Below are positions 1 to 10,888 of a DNA stretch of 35,875 nt, in pieces. The stretch is from assembly GCA_018822885.1 (NCBI GenBank), contig JAHJJA010000160.1, positions 1 to 35,875 on the forward strand, in the 5' to 3' direction. Below the pieces are notes generated by a model, which was not told the DNA's origin, did not search any database, and saw only the letters and a list, made by a program, of their open reading frames with translations. Every line of letters begins with the position of its first letter. Position 1 is the first letter of the stretch. The DNA comes from Candidatus Omnitrophota bacterium (GTDB lineage: Bacteria > Omnitrophota > Gorgyraeia > Gygaellales > Profunditerraquicolaceae). A program made the position numbers and the translations under genes.

Positions 1-840
1 CTTCTCAAGCAATCCCTGCGCAAGAAGTTTCTTGCATTCGGTACATCCGATATTGGCATTCTCGCACCAATTCCTTGCCTCATCTTTGCTTTCAGGAACA
101 AATACGCAATAGTAGGAAAACACATTGCAGGTATCGGGATGGCCCTTATCGTTTAATTTTATCCTCTTTGGATCTGTAAACATACTGGAGACTTTTTGTT
201 TCAGCGTCTCTTCTGAATCGGAAAGATTTATTGTGTTATTATAGCTCTTACTCATCTTCCTTGCGTCCAAACCAAGGAGCCGGGGGAATTTAGTCAAAAT
301 TGCGTCGGGATAAGGAAATATCTCCTTTTTATAAAGCCCGTTGAAACGGCGCGCGATCTCACGCGTCAGCTCTAAATGCGGAAGTTGATCATCTCCCACA
401 GGGACTTTTTCCGCCTTATAAACCAGGATATCCGCGGCCTGCAAAACAGGATACCCTAAAAAGCCATAAGTATGCAGATCGCGCGTCTTTATTTCACGCA
501 TCTGCTCTTTATAAGTCGGGCATCTCTCAAGCAGGCCCAAAGGAGTAAGGCAGGAAAACATCATAAACAAATCCAAATGGGCGCTCACCTTTGACTGAAC
601 GAATAAAACAGCCTTTTGCGGATCAATACCCGCTGCCAGCCAATCCACTACATTATCAATAATAGATTCTGATAGGACAGCGGTATTTTCATACTCGCTC
701 ATAAGCGCGTGCCAATCGGCAACCATAAAAAAGCAATCATATTCATCCTGCAGTTTAACCCAGCTATCAAGAGCGCCGACCAGATGGCCCAGGTGCAGCT
801 TACCGGTGGGACGCATACCGCTTAGAATTCGTTTTCTCAT
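1..840 (-). CDS. trpS: Tryptophanyl-tRNA synthetase, C-terminus truncated by window edge
   Basis: Reverse-complement translation from ATG at 840: MRKRILSGMRPTGKLHLGHLVGALDSWVKLQDEY...; HIGH-like HLGH and KMSKS (ARKMSKSYNN). Not in the ORF track because it runs off the edge. Confidence 0.95.
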   Translation of the reverse strand, partial: MRKRILSGMRPTGKLHLGHLVGALDSWVKLQDEYDCFFMVADWHALMSEYENTAVLSESIIDNVVDWLAAGIDPQKAVLFVQSKVSAHLDLFMMFSCLTPLGLLERCPTYKEQMREIKTRDLHTYGFLGYPVLQAADILVYKAEKVPVGDDQLPHLELTREIARRFNGLYKKEIFPYPDAILTKFPRLLGLDARKMSKSYNNTINLSDSEETLKQKVSSMFTDPKRIKLNDKGHPDTCNVFSYYCVFVPESKDEARNWCENANIGCTECKKLLAQGLLEK

Positions 841-844
841 AGTA

Positions 845-871
845 TTATATGTCTTATGACTTGTGACCTTA
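845..871. repeat. GTCAYAAG-type intergenic repeat (locus A)
   Basis: Minus strand TTATAAGGTCACAAGTCATAAGACAT starting in the infB stop codon. Confidence 0.45.
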
Positions 872-3067
872 TAATTTCCTGGCTATCCTCTCGATATCAT
901 ACGATTCGATGAGGTCGCCTTCCATAATCTGATCAAAGCCGGAAACGCTTATGCCGCATTCAAAACCCTCGGCGACATCGCGCACATCATCCTTAAAACG
1001 CTTTAAAGAAGATAGCTTCCCCTCAAAGACAATTTCACCGTTACGCACAATATTTATTAAACTTGCGCGGTTAATCTTACCCTTAGTCACAAAACTTCCG
1101 GCAACAGTGCCTGCCCGCGAAAGCCTAAAGACTTTTCTTACCTCGGCCCTGCCGAGAAAAACCTTCTTTATCTTAGGGGCAAGCATCCCCTCCACAGCCG
1201 CTTTTATCTCATTGCCCAATTCATAAATAATATTATAGATCTTTATCTCTACGCCTTCTTTATTCGCCAGGTCTTTAGCAAGATCATCTGCCGAGAGATT
1301 AAAACCCACTATCAGCGCGTTTGATGCCGCCGCAAGGATAACGTCGGAGGAGTTGATATTACCCACCCCGGCGTGGATTATAGAGATCTTTATTTCCGAT
1401 ACATTTAGTTTCTCAAGTATATCTTTTATCGCTTCCAGAGAACCCTGCACATCCGCTTTGACGATCAACTTAAGCTCTTTAAGCTTTCCCTCCTGTATCT
1501 GGGCATGAAGGTCTTCGAGGCTGATCCTTTTTACTACCTTTATCTGCTGCTCTTTCTCTTTTTCTTTGCGCGCCTCGACCAGCTGCTTTGCCTCTTTCTC
1601 ATCCCGAATAACAAAAAACTGTTCACCCGCAGCTGGAACGCCTTGGATACCAAGGACCTCGACAGGGAATCCCGGTCCGGCAGAAGTGACTGATTCGCCA
1701 TGATCATTAAACATAGCCTTAATCTTTCCGTAAAGGCTGCCGACGATTATATTTTCGTTAAGCCTAAGCGAACCGTTTTTTATTAACAAAGTCGCTACAG
1801 GGCCCCTGCCTTTTGATATTTTTCCTTCGATCACTACTCCGCTTGCGATGCGGTTCGGATTTGCCTTTAATTCGAGCATCTGTGCCTCAAGAAGCATCAT
1901 CTCAAGAAGATTATCTATGCCCTCGCCTGTCTTGGCCGAGACAGGACAAGTAATAGTCTTACCACCCCAATCCTCCGGAGCCAAATCATACTTAGCAAGC
2001 TGCTTCTTGATCTTATCAAGATCAGCCCCTGGCTTATCGATCTTATTAATAGCTACAATTATAGGGACTTCGGCTGCGCGGGCATGGTCAATAGCCTCTT
2101 CTGTCTGGGGCATGATCCCGTCGTCAGCAGCCACGACCAAAATAACGATATCAGTGACACTTGCACCTCGGGCGCGCATAGCGGTAAAAGCCTCGTGACC
2201 CGGGGTATCAAGAAAAGTTATTTCACCATGCGGCAGGACAACCCTGTAAGCACCAATGTGCTGGGTGATACCTCCATGTTCAGACTCCACAACCTTTGAT
2301 TTTCTTATAGAGTCCAGAAGCGAAGTCTTACCATGGTCGACATGGCCCATGATCGTGACAATAGGAGCCCTGAATTTTAAATCAGCCGGATCTTCCGGTT
2401 TTTCATGCGCCATGAGGGCCAACTCTTCTTTACCGGGAGCTTTCTTTATTACATAATGATATTTCTGACAAAGCTTACCGGCAGTTGCTTCATCAAGCGA
2501 CTGATTGATCCCGGCCATTACACCAATAGCCATCAGGTCCTTAATTATTACTGAGGGCTTCTCCTGTAATCTTATTGCCAGGTCCTTTACTGTAATAGGC
2601 AGATCCAATTCCAATTCTTTCCCGGGCTTTTCCTCTTTAATTTCCTTCGGCTCTAACTTTTCTGTTTTTTGAGGCTCTTCTTTTATAACTGCCGCCGGCT
2701 TTGGCTTGGAAAAAGGGATTTCCTTCTTAGAAACAACAGGGGCCTCTTTTTTTACCGGAGGTGCTTCTTTCTTCGCTACAACAGGCGCTTCTTTGACAAC
2801 AGGCGCCACAGGGATAGGCTTAATTACCGCGGCAGGAGCCTCTTGCTTGGAAACTTGCGCAACAACCGGGCTAACTATTGCCTTTGGCTTTTGTACGATC
2901 CCTTTCTTTTTAGCAGCCGGCGCGCTATTGGCTTTTACCGAAACTTTCTTTTTTGCCTTCTGCGCCGAAAGTAAAACCTTAGGTTTTGCAAGCTTCTTCA
3001 AAGGTTTCTTTATTTTTTCCTTTTTATCCTTCTTAACGGAGATTTTTTCTTTTTTGTCTTTAGTCAT
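869..3067 (-). CDS. infB: Translation initiation factor IF-2
   Basis: [48 protein letters not shown]-rich N-terminal extension. Confidence 0.97.
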   Translation of the reverse strand: MTKDKKEKISVKKDKKEKIKKPLKKLAKPKVLLSAQKAKKKVSVKANSAPAAKKKGIVQKPKAIVSPVVAQVSKQEAPAAVIKPIPVAPVVKEAPVVAKKEAPPVKKEAPVVSKKEIPFSKPKPAAVIKEEPQKTEKLEPKEIKEEKPGKELELDLPITVKDLAIRLQEKPSVIIKDLMAIGVMAGINQSLDEATAGKLCQKYHYVIKKAPGKEELALMAHEKPEDPADLKFRAPIVTIMGHVDHGKTSLLDSIRKSKVVESEHGGITQHIGAYRVVLPHGEITFLDTPGHEAFTAMRARGASVTDIVILVVAADDGIMPQTEEAIDHARAAEVPIIVAINKIDKPGADLDKIKKQLAKYDLAPEDWGGKTITCPVSAKTGEGIDNLLEMMLLEAQMLELKANPNRIASGVVIEGKISKGRGPVATLLIKNGSLRLNENIIVGSLYGKIKAMFNDHGESVTSAGPGFPVEVLGIQGVPAAGEQFFVIRDEKEAKQLVEARKEKEKEQQIKVVKRISLEDLHAQIQEGKLKELKLIVKADVQGSLEAIKDILEKLNVSEIKISIIHAGVGNINSSDVILAAASNALIVGFNLSADDLAKDLANKEGVEIKIYNIIYELGNEIKAAVEGMLAPKIKKVFLGRAEVRKVFRLSRAGTVAGSFVTKGKINRASLINIVRNGEIVFEGKLSSLKRFKDDVRDVAEGFECGISVSGFDQIMEGDLIESYDIERIARKL

Positions 3068-3094
3068 AATAGCGTCTCTTTCTCTTTTATTAAA

Positions 3095-4348
3095 TTAGGC
3101 GGTTAATTTTTTTGCTTCTTCTATTAATTTCTCGGCTTTCTTTTCTCCTATTCCCTTAATATTAGTCAGATCCTTAACCGTTGCGCCTGCTATATCAGCC
3201 ACAGTCTTTATTCCAGCGGCCCTAATAAGCTCTAAGGTCTTTTCCCCGACTCCGGGCAGGTCTTTAAGCGGGACTTTTTCTGCTGCCTTCTTTTTCTTTT
3301 CTTTCTTTGCCGCTTTGACTGGCTTTTCCTCTTTCTTTTCGGCCTCTGCCGCAGCCTCTTGCTCGGCCTGCGCTTTAGCAACTTCCTGCTTCAGTGTTTC
3401 TTCCGCTACCATTGCCTTAGTGCGGATATCCAACTCCCAACCAAGAAGCTTTGAGGCAAGCCTGACATTCTGGCCATGTTTACCTATAGCCAGAGAAAGC
3501 TGGTCATTCTCAACAATGACTTCCGCCTTCATCTTCTCTTTATTTAGTTTTATCTCGGAAACCTGTGCCGGAGAAAGTGAATTCTTGATATACTCTCGGA
3601 TATCTTCATTAAAAGGAACTATATCTATTTTCTCGCCTTGAACCTCGGTTACGATATTTCTCACGCGGTTTCCGCGCATGCCAACGCAAGCGCCCACCGA
3701 ATCCACTTTTTCATTCTTTGACCAGACAGAAATCTTGGTGCGCTCTCCGGCCTGCCTTGAGATCGCCTTTATCTCCACAATGCCTTCATAAATCTCCGGC
3801 ACCTCAAGCTCAAATAATTTTTTTACCAGATTAGGATGCGTACGGGAAAGGATTATCTGCGGGCCCTTGACATCCTTTTTTACTTCAAGTAAATATGCGC
3901 GTATGCGCTGGCCCTGTTTAAACTCTTCTTTAGGGGACTGCTCGCGCTTAGGAAGCAGGCCTTCAGCCTTTCCTAAAAGATCTACGACGATATTGCCTTT
4001 TTCAAAACGATAGACCGTACCGCTGATGATCTCTCCCACTTTGCTCTGAAACTCATTAAAAACGACATCCTTCTCCGCTTCGCGCAATTTCTGGATGATC
4101 ACCTGTCTTGCGGTAGAGGCGGCGATCCGGCCGAAGTCAATAGAAGTGACCTCTTCGTTATTCCTGAAAGCGCGGATCTTGCCGTTATTACGGTCAAGTT
4201 CGACCTTTAACTCCTCATCAGGTTTTACATCGATCACCTTTCTGGTTGCGCTTAATAAGGCGCTCTCTATTGCCTCGAATAAAACCTCTTTTTTAATCCC
4301 CTTTTCTCTCTCAATCTGCTCTACGATAGCTAATAATTCTTGACTCAT
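3095..4348 (-). CDS. nusA: Transcription termination/antitermination factor NusA
   Basis: NusA N-domain, S1/KH signature (GACVGMRGNRVRNIVTEVQGEKIDIV), C-terminal helix-hairpin-helix repeats (LPGVGEKTLE, IKGIGEKKAEKL); position between rimP and infB. Confidence 0.96.
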   Translation of the reverse strand: MSQELLAIVEQIEREKGIKKEVLFEAIESALLSATRKVIDVKPDEELKVELDRNNGKIRAFRNNEEVTSIDFGRIAASTARQVIIQKLREAEKDVVFNEFQSKVGEIISGTVYRFEKGNIVVDLLGKAEGLLPKREQSPKEEFKQGQRIRAYLLEVKKDVKGPQIILSRTHPNLVKKLFELEVPEIYEGIVEIKAISRQAGERTKISVWSKNEKVDSVGACVGMRGNRVRNIVTEVQGEKIDIVPFNEDIREYIKNSLSPAQVSEIKLNKEKMKAEVIVENDQLSLAIGKHGQNVRLASKLLGWELDIRTKAMVAEETLKQEVAKAQAEQEAAAEAEKKEEKPVKAAKKEKKKKAAEKVPLKDLPGVGEKTLELIRAAGIKTVADIAGATVKDLTNIKGIGEKKAEKLIEEAKKLTA

Positions 4349-4369
4349 GATTTTCTCCGATCTTTTAAG

Positions 4370-4828
4370 CTAAATGATCTGCTTTGCTTTGTTTATTTTT
4401 GTTAACGGTATCTCCAACACTTCTGCCTTGACATCTATTAATACCGATTCATTCTCCACTTTCTTTATAATGCCATCCCACTCGATCTTTCCGTTTACAG
4501 GCTCAATAAGAAAAAACTTTGCCTGCCTGCCCAGGCACCTCAAGAAATCTTTTTCTGTCTTGAGCGGCCTGTCCAATCCCGGGCTTGAAACCTCAAGGAT
4601 ATAGCTTGCCTCAAAAATATCTTTTTCATCCAGGACAGCGCTGATCTGGCGATTAAGGTTAGTGCACTCATCAATAGTTATTCCGCCTTCAGGCCTATCA
4701 GCAAGAATCCGCAGATAGAGATCGCGACCCTCATACCTATAAATCAGGTCAACTAAATCAAGCCCCTTCGCGACCAGATAATCACCTATTATCTTTTTTA
4801 ACTCCTCTATGATTAATTGCTTATCCAT
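4370..4828 (-). CDS. rimP: Ribosome maturation factor RimP
   Basis: YILEVSSPGLDRPLKTEKDFLRCLG motif; upstream of nusA. Confidence 0.93.
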   Translation of the reverse strand: MDKQLIIEELKKIIGDYLVAKGLDLVDLIYRYEGRDLYLRILADRPEGGITIDECTNLNRQISAVLDEKDIFEASYILEVSSPGLDRPLKTEKDFLRCLGRQAKFFLIEPVNGKIEWDGIIKKVENESVLIDVKAEVLEIPLTKINKAKQII

Positions 4829-4837
4829 AGTAATCCC

Positions 4838-6076
4838 CTATTCACTGATTATTGAGATTAAATCTTGCGCGGCTTTTATGATTTTTTCTCCGCTTGCGCG
4901 CTTCTTTAACTCCATCGCAGCGCTCTTTAAAAACTCTTTTCCGATAATTATCTGCGTAGGGATCCCTAAAAGGTCAGCGTCTTTAAATTTTACACCCGCG
5001 CGCTCGTCCCGGTCGTCCAAAAGCACTTCGATTTTATTGTCTTGAAGACTTTTATACAATCCAAGTGCCGCCTCCATGATCTGATTATTACTCGCTTCCA
5101 GAGGCAAGATAATAACCTGATAAGGAGCCACTTGCTTAGGCCAGATAATGCCGGCATCATCATTATTCTGTTCGATTACAGCCGAGACAAGCCTTGAAAC
5201 TCCTATCCCGTAACAGCCCATGATTATCGGCAGAAGCTTTCCCTGCGCATCGAGAAAATTAGCCCCCAACAAAGAGCTGTATTTAGTCCCTAGTTTAAAG
5301 ATGTGCCCGACCTCTATGCAATTCATCTTGTCAGTATCTGCGCCACATTTTGCGCAAGCCTCTTTATCGCCTTCCTTATAAGTCTTGACTGCGTTACAAC
5401 TCCTGCACTTCAAGACTACGTCCTCCCCGTCTTTTGCCGGCACCATAAATTCATGCGAGACCTTGCCACCCATGACTCCTGAATCCGCTTCTGTGGTCAA
5501 AATATCTAAACCGCACCTTTTAAATATCCTCTTATATGCTTCATACATCACCTGATAATTTTTATCTAATCCTGCTTCATCTTTATCAAAACTATACGCA
5601 TCTTTCATTATAAACTCACAGCCACGTATCAGCCCGAATCGTGGACGCATCTCATCGCGGAATTTAGTCTGGATCTGATAAAGGATAAGCGGCAGTTGCT
5701 TATAACTTGAGACGTGTGATTTGACTAAATCAGTGATCACCTCTTCATGCGTCGGGCCGAGACAAACCTTTCTCCCCCTTCTATCGGTAAACCTGACCAT
5801 CACTTCTCCGATATCCTTGTCGCGGCCGGTCTTCTGCCATAATTCAAGCGGCTGCAACGCGGGAAGCAGGACTTCCGCCGCTGCGCTTGCGTCCATCTCT
5901 TCCCGGATTATCTTCTGAATATTATTTAACGCCTTTAGCCCCAAAGGAAGATAAGAATAGGCCCCTGCCATAAGCATACGCACTAATCCGGCGCGTAAAA
6001 GCAACCTGTGACTGGTTGATTCTGCCTCTTGAGGGTTTTCTTTTAAAGTCGGTATAAATGTCTTTGACCAGATCAT
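4838..6076 (-). CDS. proS: Prolyl-tRNA synthetase lacking the INS editing domain
   Basis: Class II motifs RDEMRPRFGLIRGCEFIMKDAYSF and MGCYGIGVSRLV; anticodon-binding domain present; only 412 aa. Confidence 0.95.
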   Translation of the reverse strand: MIWSKTFIPTLKENPQEAESTSHRLLLRAGLVRMLMAGAYSYLPLGLKALNNIQKIIREEMDASAAAEVLLPALQPLELWQKTGRDKDIGEVMVRFTDRRGRKVCLGPTHEEVITDLVKSHVSSYKQLPLILYQIQTKFRDEMRPRFGLIRGCEFIMKDAYSFDKDEAGLDKNYQVMYEAYKRIFKRCGLDILTTEADSGVMGGKVSHEFMVPAKDGEDVVLKCRSCNAVKTYKEGDKEACAKCGADTDKMNCIEVGHIFKLGTKYSSLLGANFLDAQGKLLPIIMGCYGIGVSRLVSAVIEQNNDDAGIIWPKQVAPYQVIILPLEASNNQIMEAALGLYKSLQDNKIEVLLDDRDERAGVKFKDADLLGIPTQIIIGKEFLKSAAMELKKRASGEKIIKAAQDLISIISE

Positions 6077-7116
6077 CTTAACTCCCTTAATAACACGTTA
6101 ACACATTCACTAACAGAAATCTTTCTTACCGGTTTTCCCTTTTTAAATAAAAGCCCGTCCTTCTTGCCAAAGGCGACTCCGATATCCGCTTCCTTTGCTT
6201 CTCCGGGGCCGTTAACAACGCAACCCATTACCGCTATTTTTACAGGCCTTTTGATCCTGACCACTGAAAGCCTATTTTCCAATTCTCTGACGATGCTCAC
6301 CAAGTCGACCTCGCACCTTCCGCAAGTCGGACAACTAATGATCTCCGGGCCAAAATTACGCAACTCTAAAGACTCAAGTATCGCTTTTGCGGCCAATACT
6401 TCTGCTTCCGGTTTCTCAGTCAAAGAAACTCTCAACGTATCTCCGATACCCTCGAGTAACAATGCCCCTAGAGCAACGCTGGATTTTATGCCGCCCGCAT
6501 TTGGAGAACCTGTAGCAGTAACCCCCAAGTGCATTGGATAATCGCAAAGTTTCGAGATCTTGCGATATGCCTCGACTGTATCCAGGATATTCGAGGCCTT
6601 CAAAGAAAGAACGATCTCATAAAACTTAAAACCTTCTAAGATCTTTATATAATCAAGAGCGCTTCTCACCATCGCATCCACTTGTGACTTTTCTACCCCT
6701 ACAATCAAAGAACCAGAATTCACTCCCACCCTTATCGGTATATTATTTGCCTTGGCTGCGCAAACAACTTCCCTTATCTCTTCTCTCTTGGAAATATTCC
6801 CGGGGTTAAGCCTGATCTTATCAACGCCGCTTTCAATTGCCTGTATAGCAAGCCGCCAGTCAAAATGAATATCCGCCACAAGCGGCAAGTTTACTCTTGA
6901 TTTTATTTTTTTCAAAGCCAAAGCATCTTCATTATCTTTTACCGCAAGGCGCACAATCTCACATCCGCAGCATTCTAAGGCTTTAATCTGTTTGACCACC
7001 TCTTGCACGGAAGAAGTCTTGACCTTAGTCATAGACTGAATGACAACAGGATTGTCTCCCCCGATACGGACATTTCCGATTTTTATTACTCTGCTTTTGC
7101 GCCTTTTAATCCGCAT
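6073..7116 (-). CDS. ispG: 4-hydroxy-3-methylbut-2-enyl diphosphate synthase
   Basis: NPVVIQSMTKV, IRLNPGNI, ISCPTCGRCEVDL, MGCVVNGPGEAKEADIG. Confidence 0.96.
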   Translation of the reverse strand: MRIKRRKSRVIKIGNVRIGGDNPVVIQSMTKVKTSSVQEVVKQIKALECCGCEIVRLAVKDNEDALALKKIKSRVNLPLVADIHFDWRLAIQAIESGVDKIRLNPGNISKREEIREVVCAAKANNIPIRVGVNSGSLIVGVEKSQVDAMVRSALDYIKILEGFKFYEIVLSLKASNILDTVEAYRKISKLCDYPMHLGVTATGSPNAGGIKSSVALGALLLEGIGDTLRVSLTEKPEAEVLAAKAILESLELRNFGPEIISCPTCGRCEVDLVSIVRELENRLSVVRIKRPVKIAVMGCVVNGPGEAKEADIGVAFGKKDGLLFKKGKPVRKISVSECVNVLLRELR

Positions 7117-7119
7117 CTT

Positions 7120-8199
7120 TTATTTAAAAAACTGCGTTATCCTGGGCCCGAAGAATCTGGAGATATCATTCAAGGTCACAAGTAAAGCCAGGCCGATAAT
7201 TACGGTGACCCCGACCTGCGTGATAACGCGCTCTGTCTTTACGCTTAATCCCTTGCCCCGTATTTTCTCAATACCTAAAAATAAGATATGGCCTCCGTCT
7301 AATATCGGAAGCGGCAAGAGATTAAAGATCGCTAAACTAACACTTAAAACAGCTACCAGATGCAGCACTGCCGTAATACCTGCTTTTGCTGCCTTTGAAG
7401 TTATATAATAAATACCTAAGGGCCCGGTTACAGAGTCACGCACAGACATCTTTCCGGAAATCATCAAATAAAGCCCCTTGTAAGTCAGGACCGTCAAATC
7501 CCAAGTCCGCTGCGCCCCGAGAATAAAAGATTTAAATATACCATGCCTTACCTTTACGAATTCATCAAAAGGCGTGATCCCGATTAAGCCAATATTTCTT
7601 TTCTGCCCCAGCTGATCGTTAAATTCCTGCTGTTTTACTTTCACGTTGACTTCAAACTCTTTACCTTCTCGTTCTACGGTCAGCTTTACGCTTGAGGCGT
7701 CTTTTTTCTCCTGGATTATTTTCTGCAGATCCTCCCAATAAGCGACCGGAGACCCGTCAATAGCCTTTATCGTATCCTGTGTTTGAAGGCCGGCTTCCTG
7801 TGCGCCCATCCCGTCAATGAGTGTGCCGACCTTTGTGGTAAAAGTAGGATACCCCACCACAAACACAAGCCAAAAACATAAAAAACCAAGTATATAGTTT
7901 AATAGAGGCCCGGCAAAAATTATCTGAAAGCGCTTACCCGGAGATTTAGAAAAATATTCATACGGCTCACCTTTATACTCCTCTAAGTTATCTCCGGCAA
8001 GCTTTACAAACCCCCCCATAGGTACGGCACTTAAGCTATACTCGGTATCACCTTTTTTTCTTTTCCATAGCTGCTTGCCAAAGCCCAGAGAGAACTTCTC
8101 GACCTTTACCCCCACCCTTCTTGCGGCAATAAAGTGGCCGAATTCATGCACCACGATCAATACACTCAAGATCAATATATAAATGAGTAAGCTTATCAT
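7120..8199 (-). CDS. rseP: Site-2 protease RseP (M50), single PDZ
   Basis: VVHEFGHFIAARRVGVKVEKFSLGFG (HExxH), PDZ region, LPLPILDGGHI. Confidence 0.93.
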   Translation of the reverse strand: MISLLIYILILSVLIVVHEFGHFIAARRVGVKVEKFSLGFGKQLWKRKKGDTEYSLSAVPMGGFVKLAGDNLEEYKGEPYEYFSKSPGKRFQIIFAGPLLNYILGFLCFWLVFVVGYPTFTTKVGTLIDGMGAQEAGLQTQDTIKAIDGSPVAYWEDLQKIIQEKKDASSVKLTVEREGKEFEVNVKVKQQEFNDQLGQKRNIGLIGITPFDEFVKVRHGIFKSFILGAQRTWDLTVLTYKGLYLMISGKMSVRDSVTGPLGIYYITSKAAKAGITAVLHLVAVLSVSLAIFNLLPLPILDGGHILFLGIEKIRGKGLSVKTERVITQVGVTVIIGLALLVTLNDISRFFGPRITQFFK

Positions 8200-8202
8200 A
8201 GT

Positions 8203-9351
8203 CTAAGGTTTAATGAATCTTTGCGCCTCTTGACGAGCCCAGCTATCCGCCGAAAAGACATCTTTCAAATCAAAATTTACAACATTTTTATGCTTTAACA
8301 TAACCCTTTCTATTACTTTAGGAATAGAAAGGAAGTCTAACTTCTTATTCAGGAACTCTTCCACTGCCACTTCGTTTGCGGCATTAAGTACAGCCGGCAT
8401 CGTGCCTAGATCCTGGGCCGCTTTATAAGAAAGCCCAAGGCAGGGGAATTTCTTAAAATCAGGCTTTTCAAAATGTAACTTCCCTAACTTCCAGAAATCA
8501 ACTCCCGCGATCGTGCAAGGATACCTTTCAGGGTAAGAAAGCGCATATTGAATAGGGATGCGCATATCAGTGACAGACATCTGCGCCAGAATCACACCGT
8601 CTATAAATTCCACCATCGAGTGTATTATCGCCTCGGGATGCACCACTACCTTCACCTTGTCGCAAGGCAGGCCGAATAAAAACATCGCTTCAAGAAGTTC
8701 CAGGCCCTTATTTAAAAGTGTAGCGGAATCTACGGTGATCTTGGCCCCCATCTTCCATCTGGGATGACGCAGGACCTTGCTAACGCTGACTTTCTTTAAC
8801 TCGCTAAGCCTTGTCCTTCTAAAAGGACCTCCCGAAGCAGTGAGAATAATACCCTTTAGCTTCTTATGGTCCTCACCATCAAGGCATTGCCAGATCGCCG
8901 ACTGCTCGCTATCTACCGGAAGTATCTTTGAGCCGTTCTTAGCAGCCTGGCGCATTATCAGAGGCCCTGCCATGACCAATGCCTCTTTATTTGCCAAAGC
9001 CACGTCTTTACCATTATTAATCGCGGTTAATAAAGGTTTTAGAGCCCTAGAGCCACTTATGGCTAATAAGACCCTGTCGACTTTACGCATCTTACAAAGA
9101 GCGGTTAACCCATCCTGGCCTACGAGGATCCTGGTTTTTGCTCCGATCCTCTTGGATAATCTCAAAGCGGCGCGATCATCATTTATCGCAACGGCTTCCG
9201 GACGGAATAACTTTATCTGCTCCTCCAGCAATTCTATATTTGAATGCGCGCTTAAAGCCGTGACGCGGAATATATCCGGAAAACTTTTGATTACCCGCAA
9301 AGCGCTCCTGCCGATAGAACCGGTAGAGCCCAGTATCGCGATGTGTTTCAT
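8203..9351 (-). CDS. dxr: 1-deoxy-D-xylulose 5-phosphate reductoisomerase
   Basis: ILGSTGSIGRSALRVI, ALANKEALVMAG, PVDSEQSAIWQCL, NKGLELLEAMFLF. Confidence 0.97.
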   Translation of the reverse strand: MKHIAILGSTGSIGRSALRVIKSFPDIFRVTALSAHSNIELLEEQIKLFRPEAVAINDDRAALRLSKRIGAKTRILVGQDGLTALCKMRKVDRVLLAISGSRALKPLLTAINNGKDVALANKEALVMAGPLIMRQAAKNGSKILPVDSEQSAIWQCLDGEDHKKLKGIILTASGGPFRRTRLSELKKVSVSKVLRHPRWKMGAKITVDSATLLNKGLELLEAMFLFGLPCDKVKVVVHPEAIIHSMVEFIDGVILAQMSVTDMRIPIQYALSYPERYPCTIAGVDFWKLGKLHFEKPDFKKFPCLGLSYKAAQDLGTMPAVLNAANEVAVEEFLNKKLDFLSIPKVIERVMLKHKNVVNFDLKDVFSADSWARQEAQRFIKP

Positions 9352-10169
9352 TTTAAAATAGCACTAAGATAAAAGTAAAAAGCAGGAGCTGTAAATAATA
9401 CGCTGTCAATCGAATCCAGCACTCCCCCTAAACCGGGGAAGATACTGCCTGAATCCTTTACCTTGCAATCCCTCTTTATCAAAGATTCGGATAAATCTCC
9501 AAGCTGCCCTAAGATCCCCAAACAAACCCCGATAATCGCAATATGCAAATAGTTGAAATTAAAAAATGGTTTACACGCTAAAGCCGCCAAGACGCTGAAA
9601 AACAACCCTCCTATGGCACCCTCTACAGATTTCTTGGGGCTTATTCGGGGAATAAGCGGAGTCTTGCCGAAACGGCTGCCGATAAGAAATGCCCCGATGT
9701 CTCCGAGCTTTGTGATCAACACAACGCTGATCAAATAACCGACGCCATCCGGCAGATAAGTTATCTTGATCAAAAAACTAAAAAACCAGGAAACATAGAG
9801 TATCCCGAAAAGCGTTGTTGAGATATCCACAACAACCCCGGAGTTGTTCCGGCGGCGAAACTGCATCAAAATTAAAGAGAACAGAGCCAGCATTATAAAA
9901 AGAAGCTCCCATCTCTTCGTAAGCTCAAAGCGCAATAATATAGAAAGGGGCAATATTGTCCCCATGGTAATGCCGAAATACTTGTAGATGCATAATCCCT
10001 TATTCTCAAGCATAGTAAAAAACTCATAAAGCCCGGCGACTATAAAAATTATCACCAGGATACCGGCTAAACTGAAATCTAACATCCTATGCCAGTCGAC
10101 AAACAAGGAAGCCGCGATCACAATGATGAGTATGCTTGAACTGATTATCCTATTCTTTAGCATCGACAT
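9348..10169 (-). CDS. cdsA: Phosphatidate cytidylyltransferase; start trimmed from the 302-aa ORF
   Basis: C-terminal CDP-alcohol signature SPKKSVEGAIGGL...LGDLSESLIKRDCKVKDSGSIFPGLGGVLDSIDS; MSMLKNRIISS is a more natural start than the upstream extension, which lies in uppS. Confidence 0.9.
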   Translation of the reverse strand: MSMLKNRIISSSILIIVIAASLFVDWHRMLDFSLAGILVIIFIVAGLYEFFTMLENKGLCIYKYFGITMGTILPLSILLRFELTKRWELLFIMLALFSLILMQFRRRNNSGVVVDISTTLFGILYVSWFFSFLIKITYLPDGVGYLISVVLITKLGDIGAFLIGSRFGKTPLIPRISPKKSVEGAIGGLFFSVLAALACKPFFNFNYLHIAIIGVCLGILGQLGDLSESLIKRDCKVKDSGSIFPGLGGVLDSIDSVLFTAPAFYFYLSAILK

Positions 10170-10872
10170 CGCCAAACCTTCTTTCTCTGCGCTGATATTC
10201 CCTGATCGCTTCCTCCAGGTCCTTACGCTTAAAATCAGGCCAGTATTTTTTCGCAAAATAAAGTTCCGCGTAAGAAAGCTGCCAAAGCAAAAAATTACTT
10301 ATACGCATCTCGCCGCTGGTACGTATCAAAAGATCCGGATCAGGGATCCCGGCGGTATAAAGATACCTGCCAAAATCTTCGGGCCTCAGGCTGTCAATCT
10401 TGATCTTTCCCTTTTGGGCATCCAGGGCGAATTGCTTGGCCGCATCCACTATCTCCTGCCTGGAACCGTAATTAAGGGCGAGTACTACGGTAAGCCCGGT
10501 ATTCTTCTTTGTCAGTGCTTGGGCACTGATGATCTTTTCCTGTATATTCTTAGGCAAGGGTTCGTTTTGCCCGACAACTTTAAAGCGGATGTTCTTTTTA
10601 TTTAACTTCTTGACCTCGCGCTCAAGAAAACTATCCAGATAGCGCATTAAAGCATCGATCTCTCTTTTCGGCCTGTTCCAGTTCTCTGAAGAAAAGGCAA
10701 AAAAAGTTACCGTGCCCATACCTATCTCTGCGGCAGCGCTCACTATCTCTCTGACCCGCTCGACCCCCTCCCTATGCCCTAGAGTACGCATAAGGCCGCG
10801 CTCTTTTGCCCATCGCCCGTTACCGTCCATAATAAAGGCGATGTGTTTAGGCAGCCTATTCTTATCAATCAT
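10150..10872 (-). CDS. uppS: Isoprenyl transferase / undecaprenyl diphosphate synthase
   Basis: HIAFIMDGNGRWAKERG, FFAFSSENWNRP, PDLLIRTSGEMRISNFLLWQLSYAELYF. Confidence 0.96.
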   Translation of the reverse strand: MIDKNRLPKHIAFIMDGNGRWAKERGLMRTLGHREGVERVREIVSAAAEIGMGTVTFFAFSSENWNRPKREIDALMRYLDSFLEREVKKLNKKNIRFKVVGQNEPLPKNIQEKIISAQALTKKNTGLTVVLALNYGSRQEIVDAAKQFALDAQKGKIKIDSLRPEDFGRYLYTAGIPDPDLLIRTSGEMRISNFLLWQLSYAELYFAKKYWPDFKRKDLEEAIREYQRRERRFGDVDAKE

Positions 10873-10888
10873 AACAATAAATAAAATA

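Noticed and set aside
2690-2830. Tandem KKEAPVV-like repeats in infB
   Set aside because: Low-complexity, fast-evolving IF-2 N-terminal linkers are common; no further significance claimed.
2706-3098. 130-aa plus-strand ORF and neighbouring 101-aa frame with repetitive residues
   Set aside because: Artefact of the low-complexity K/A/P-rich infB N-terminal region read in antisense.
8777-9361. 194-aa plus-strand ORF
   Set aside because: Antisense to well-conserved dxr; no recognisable motif.
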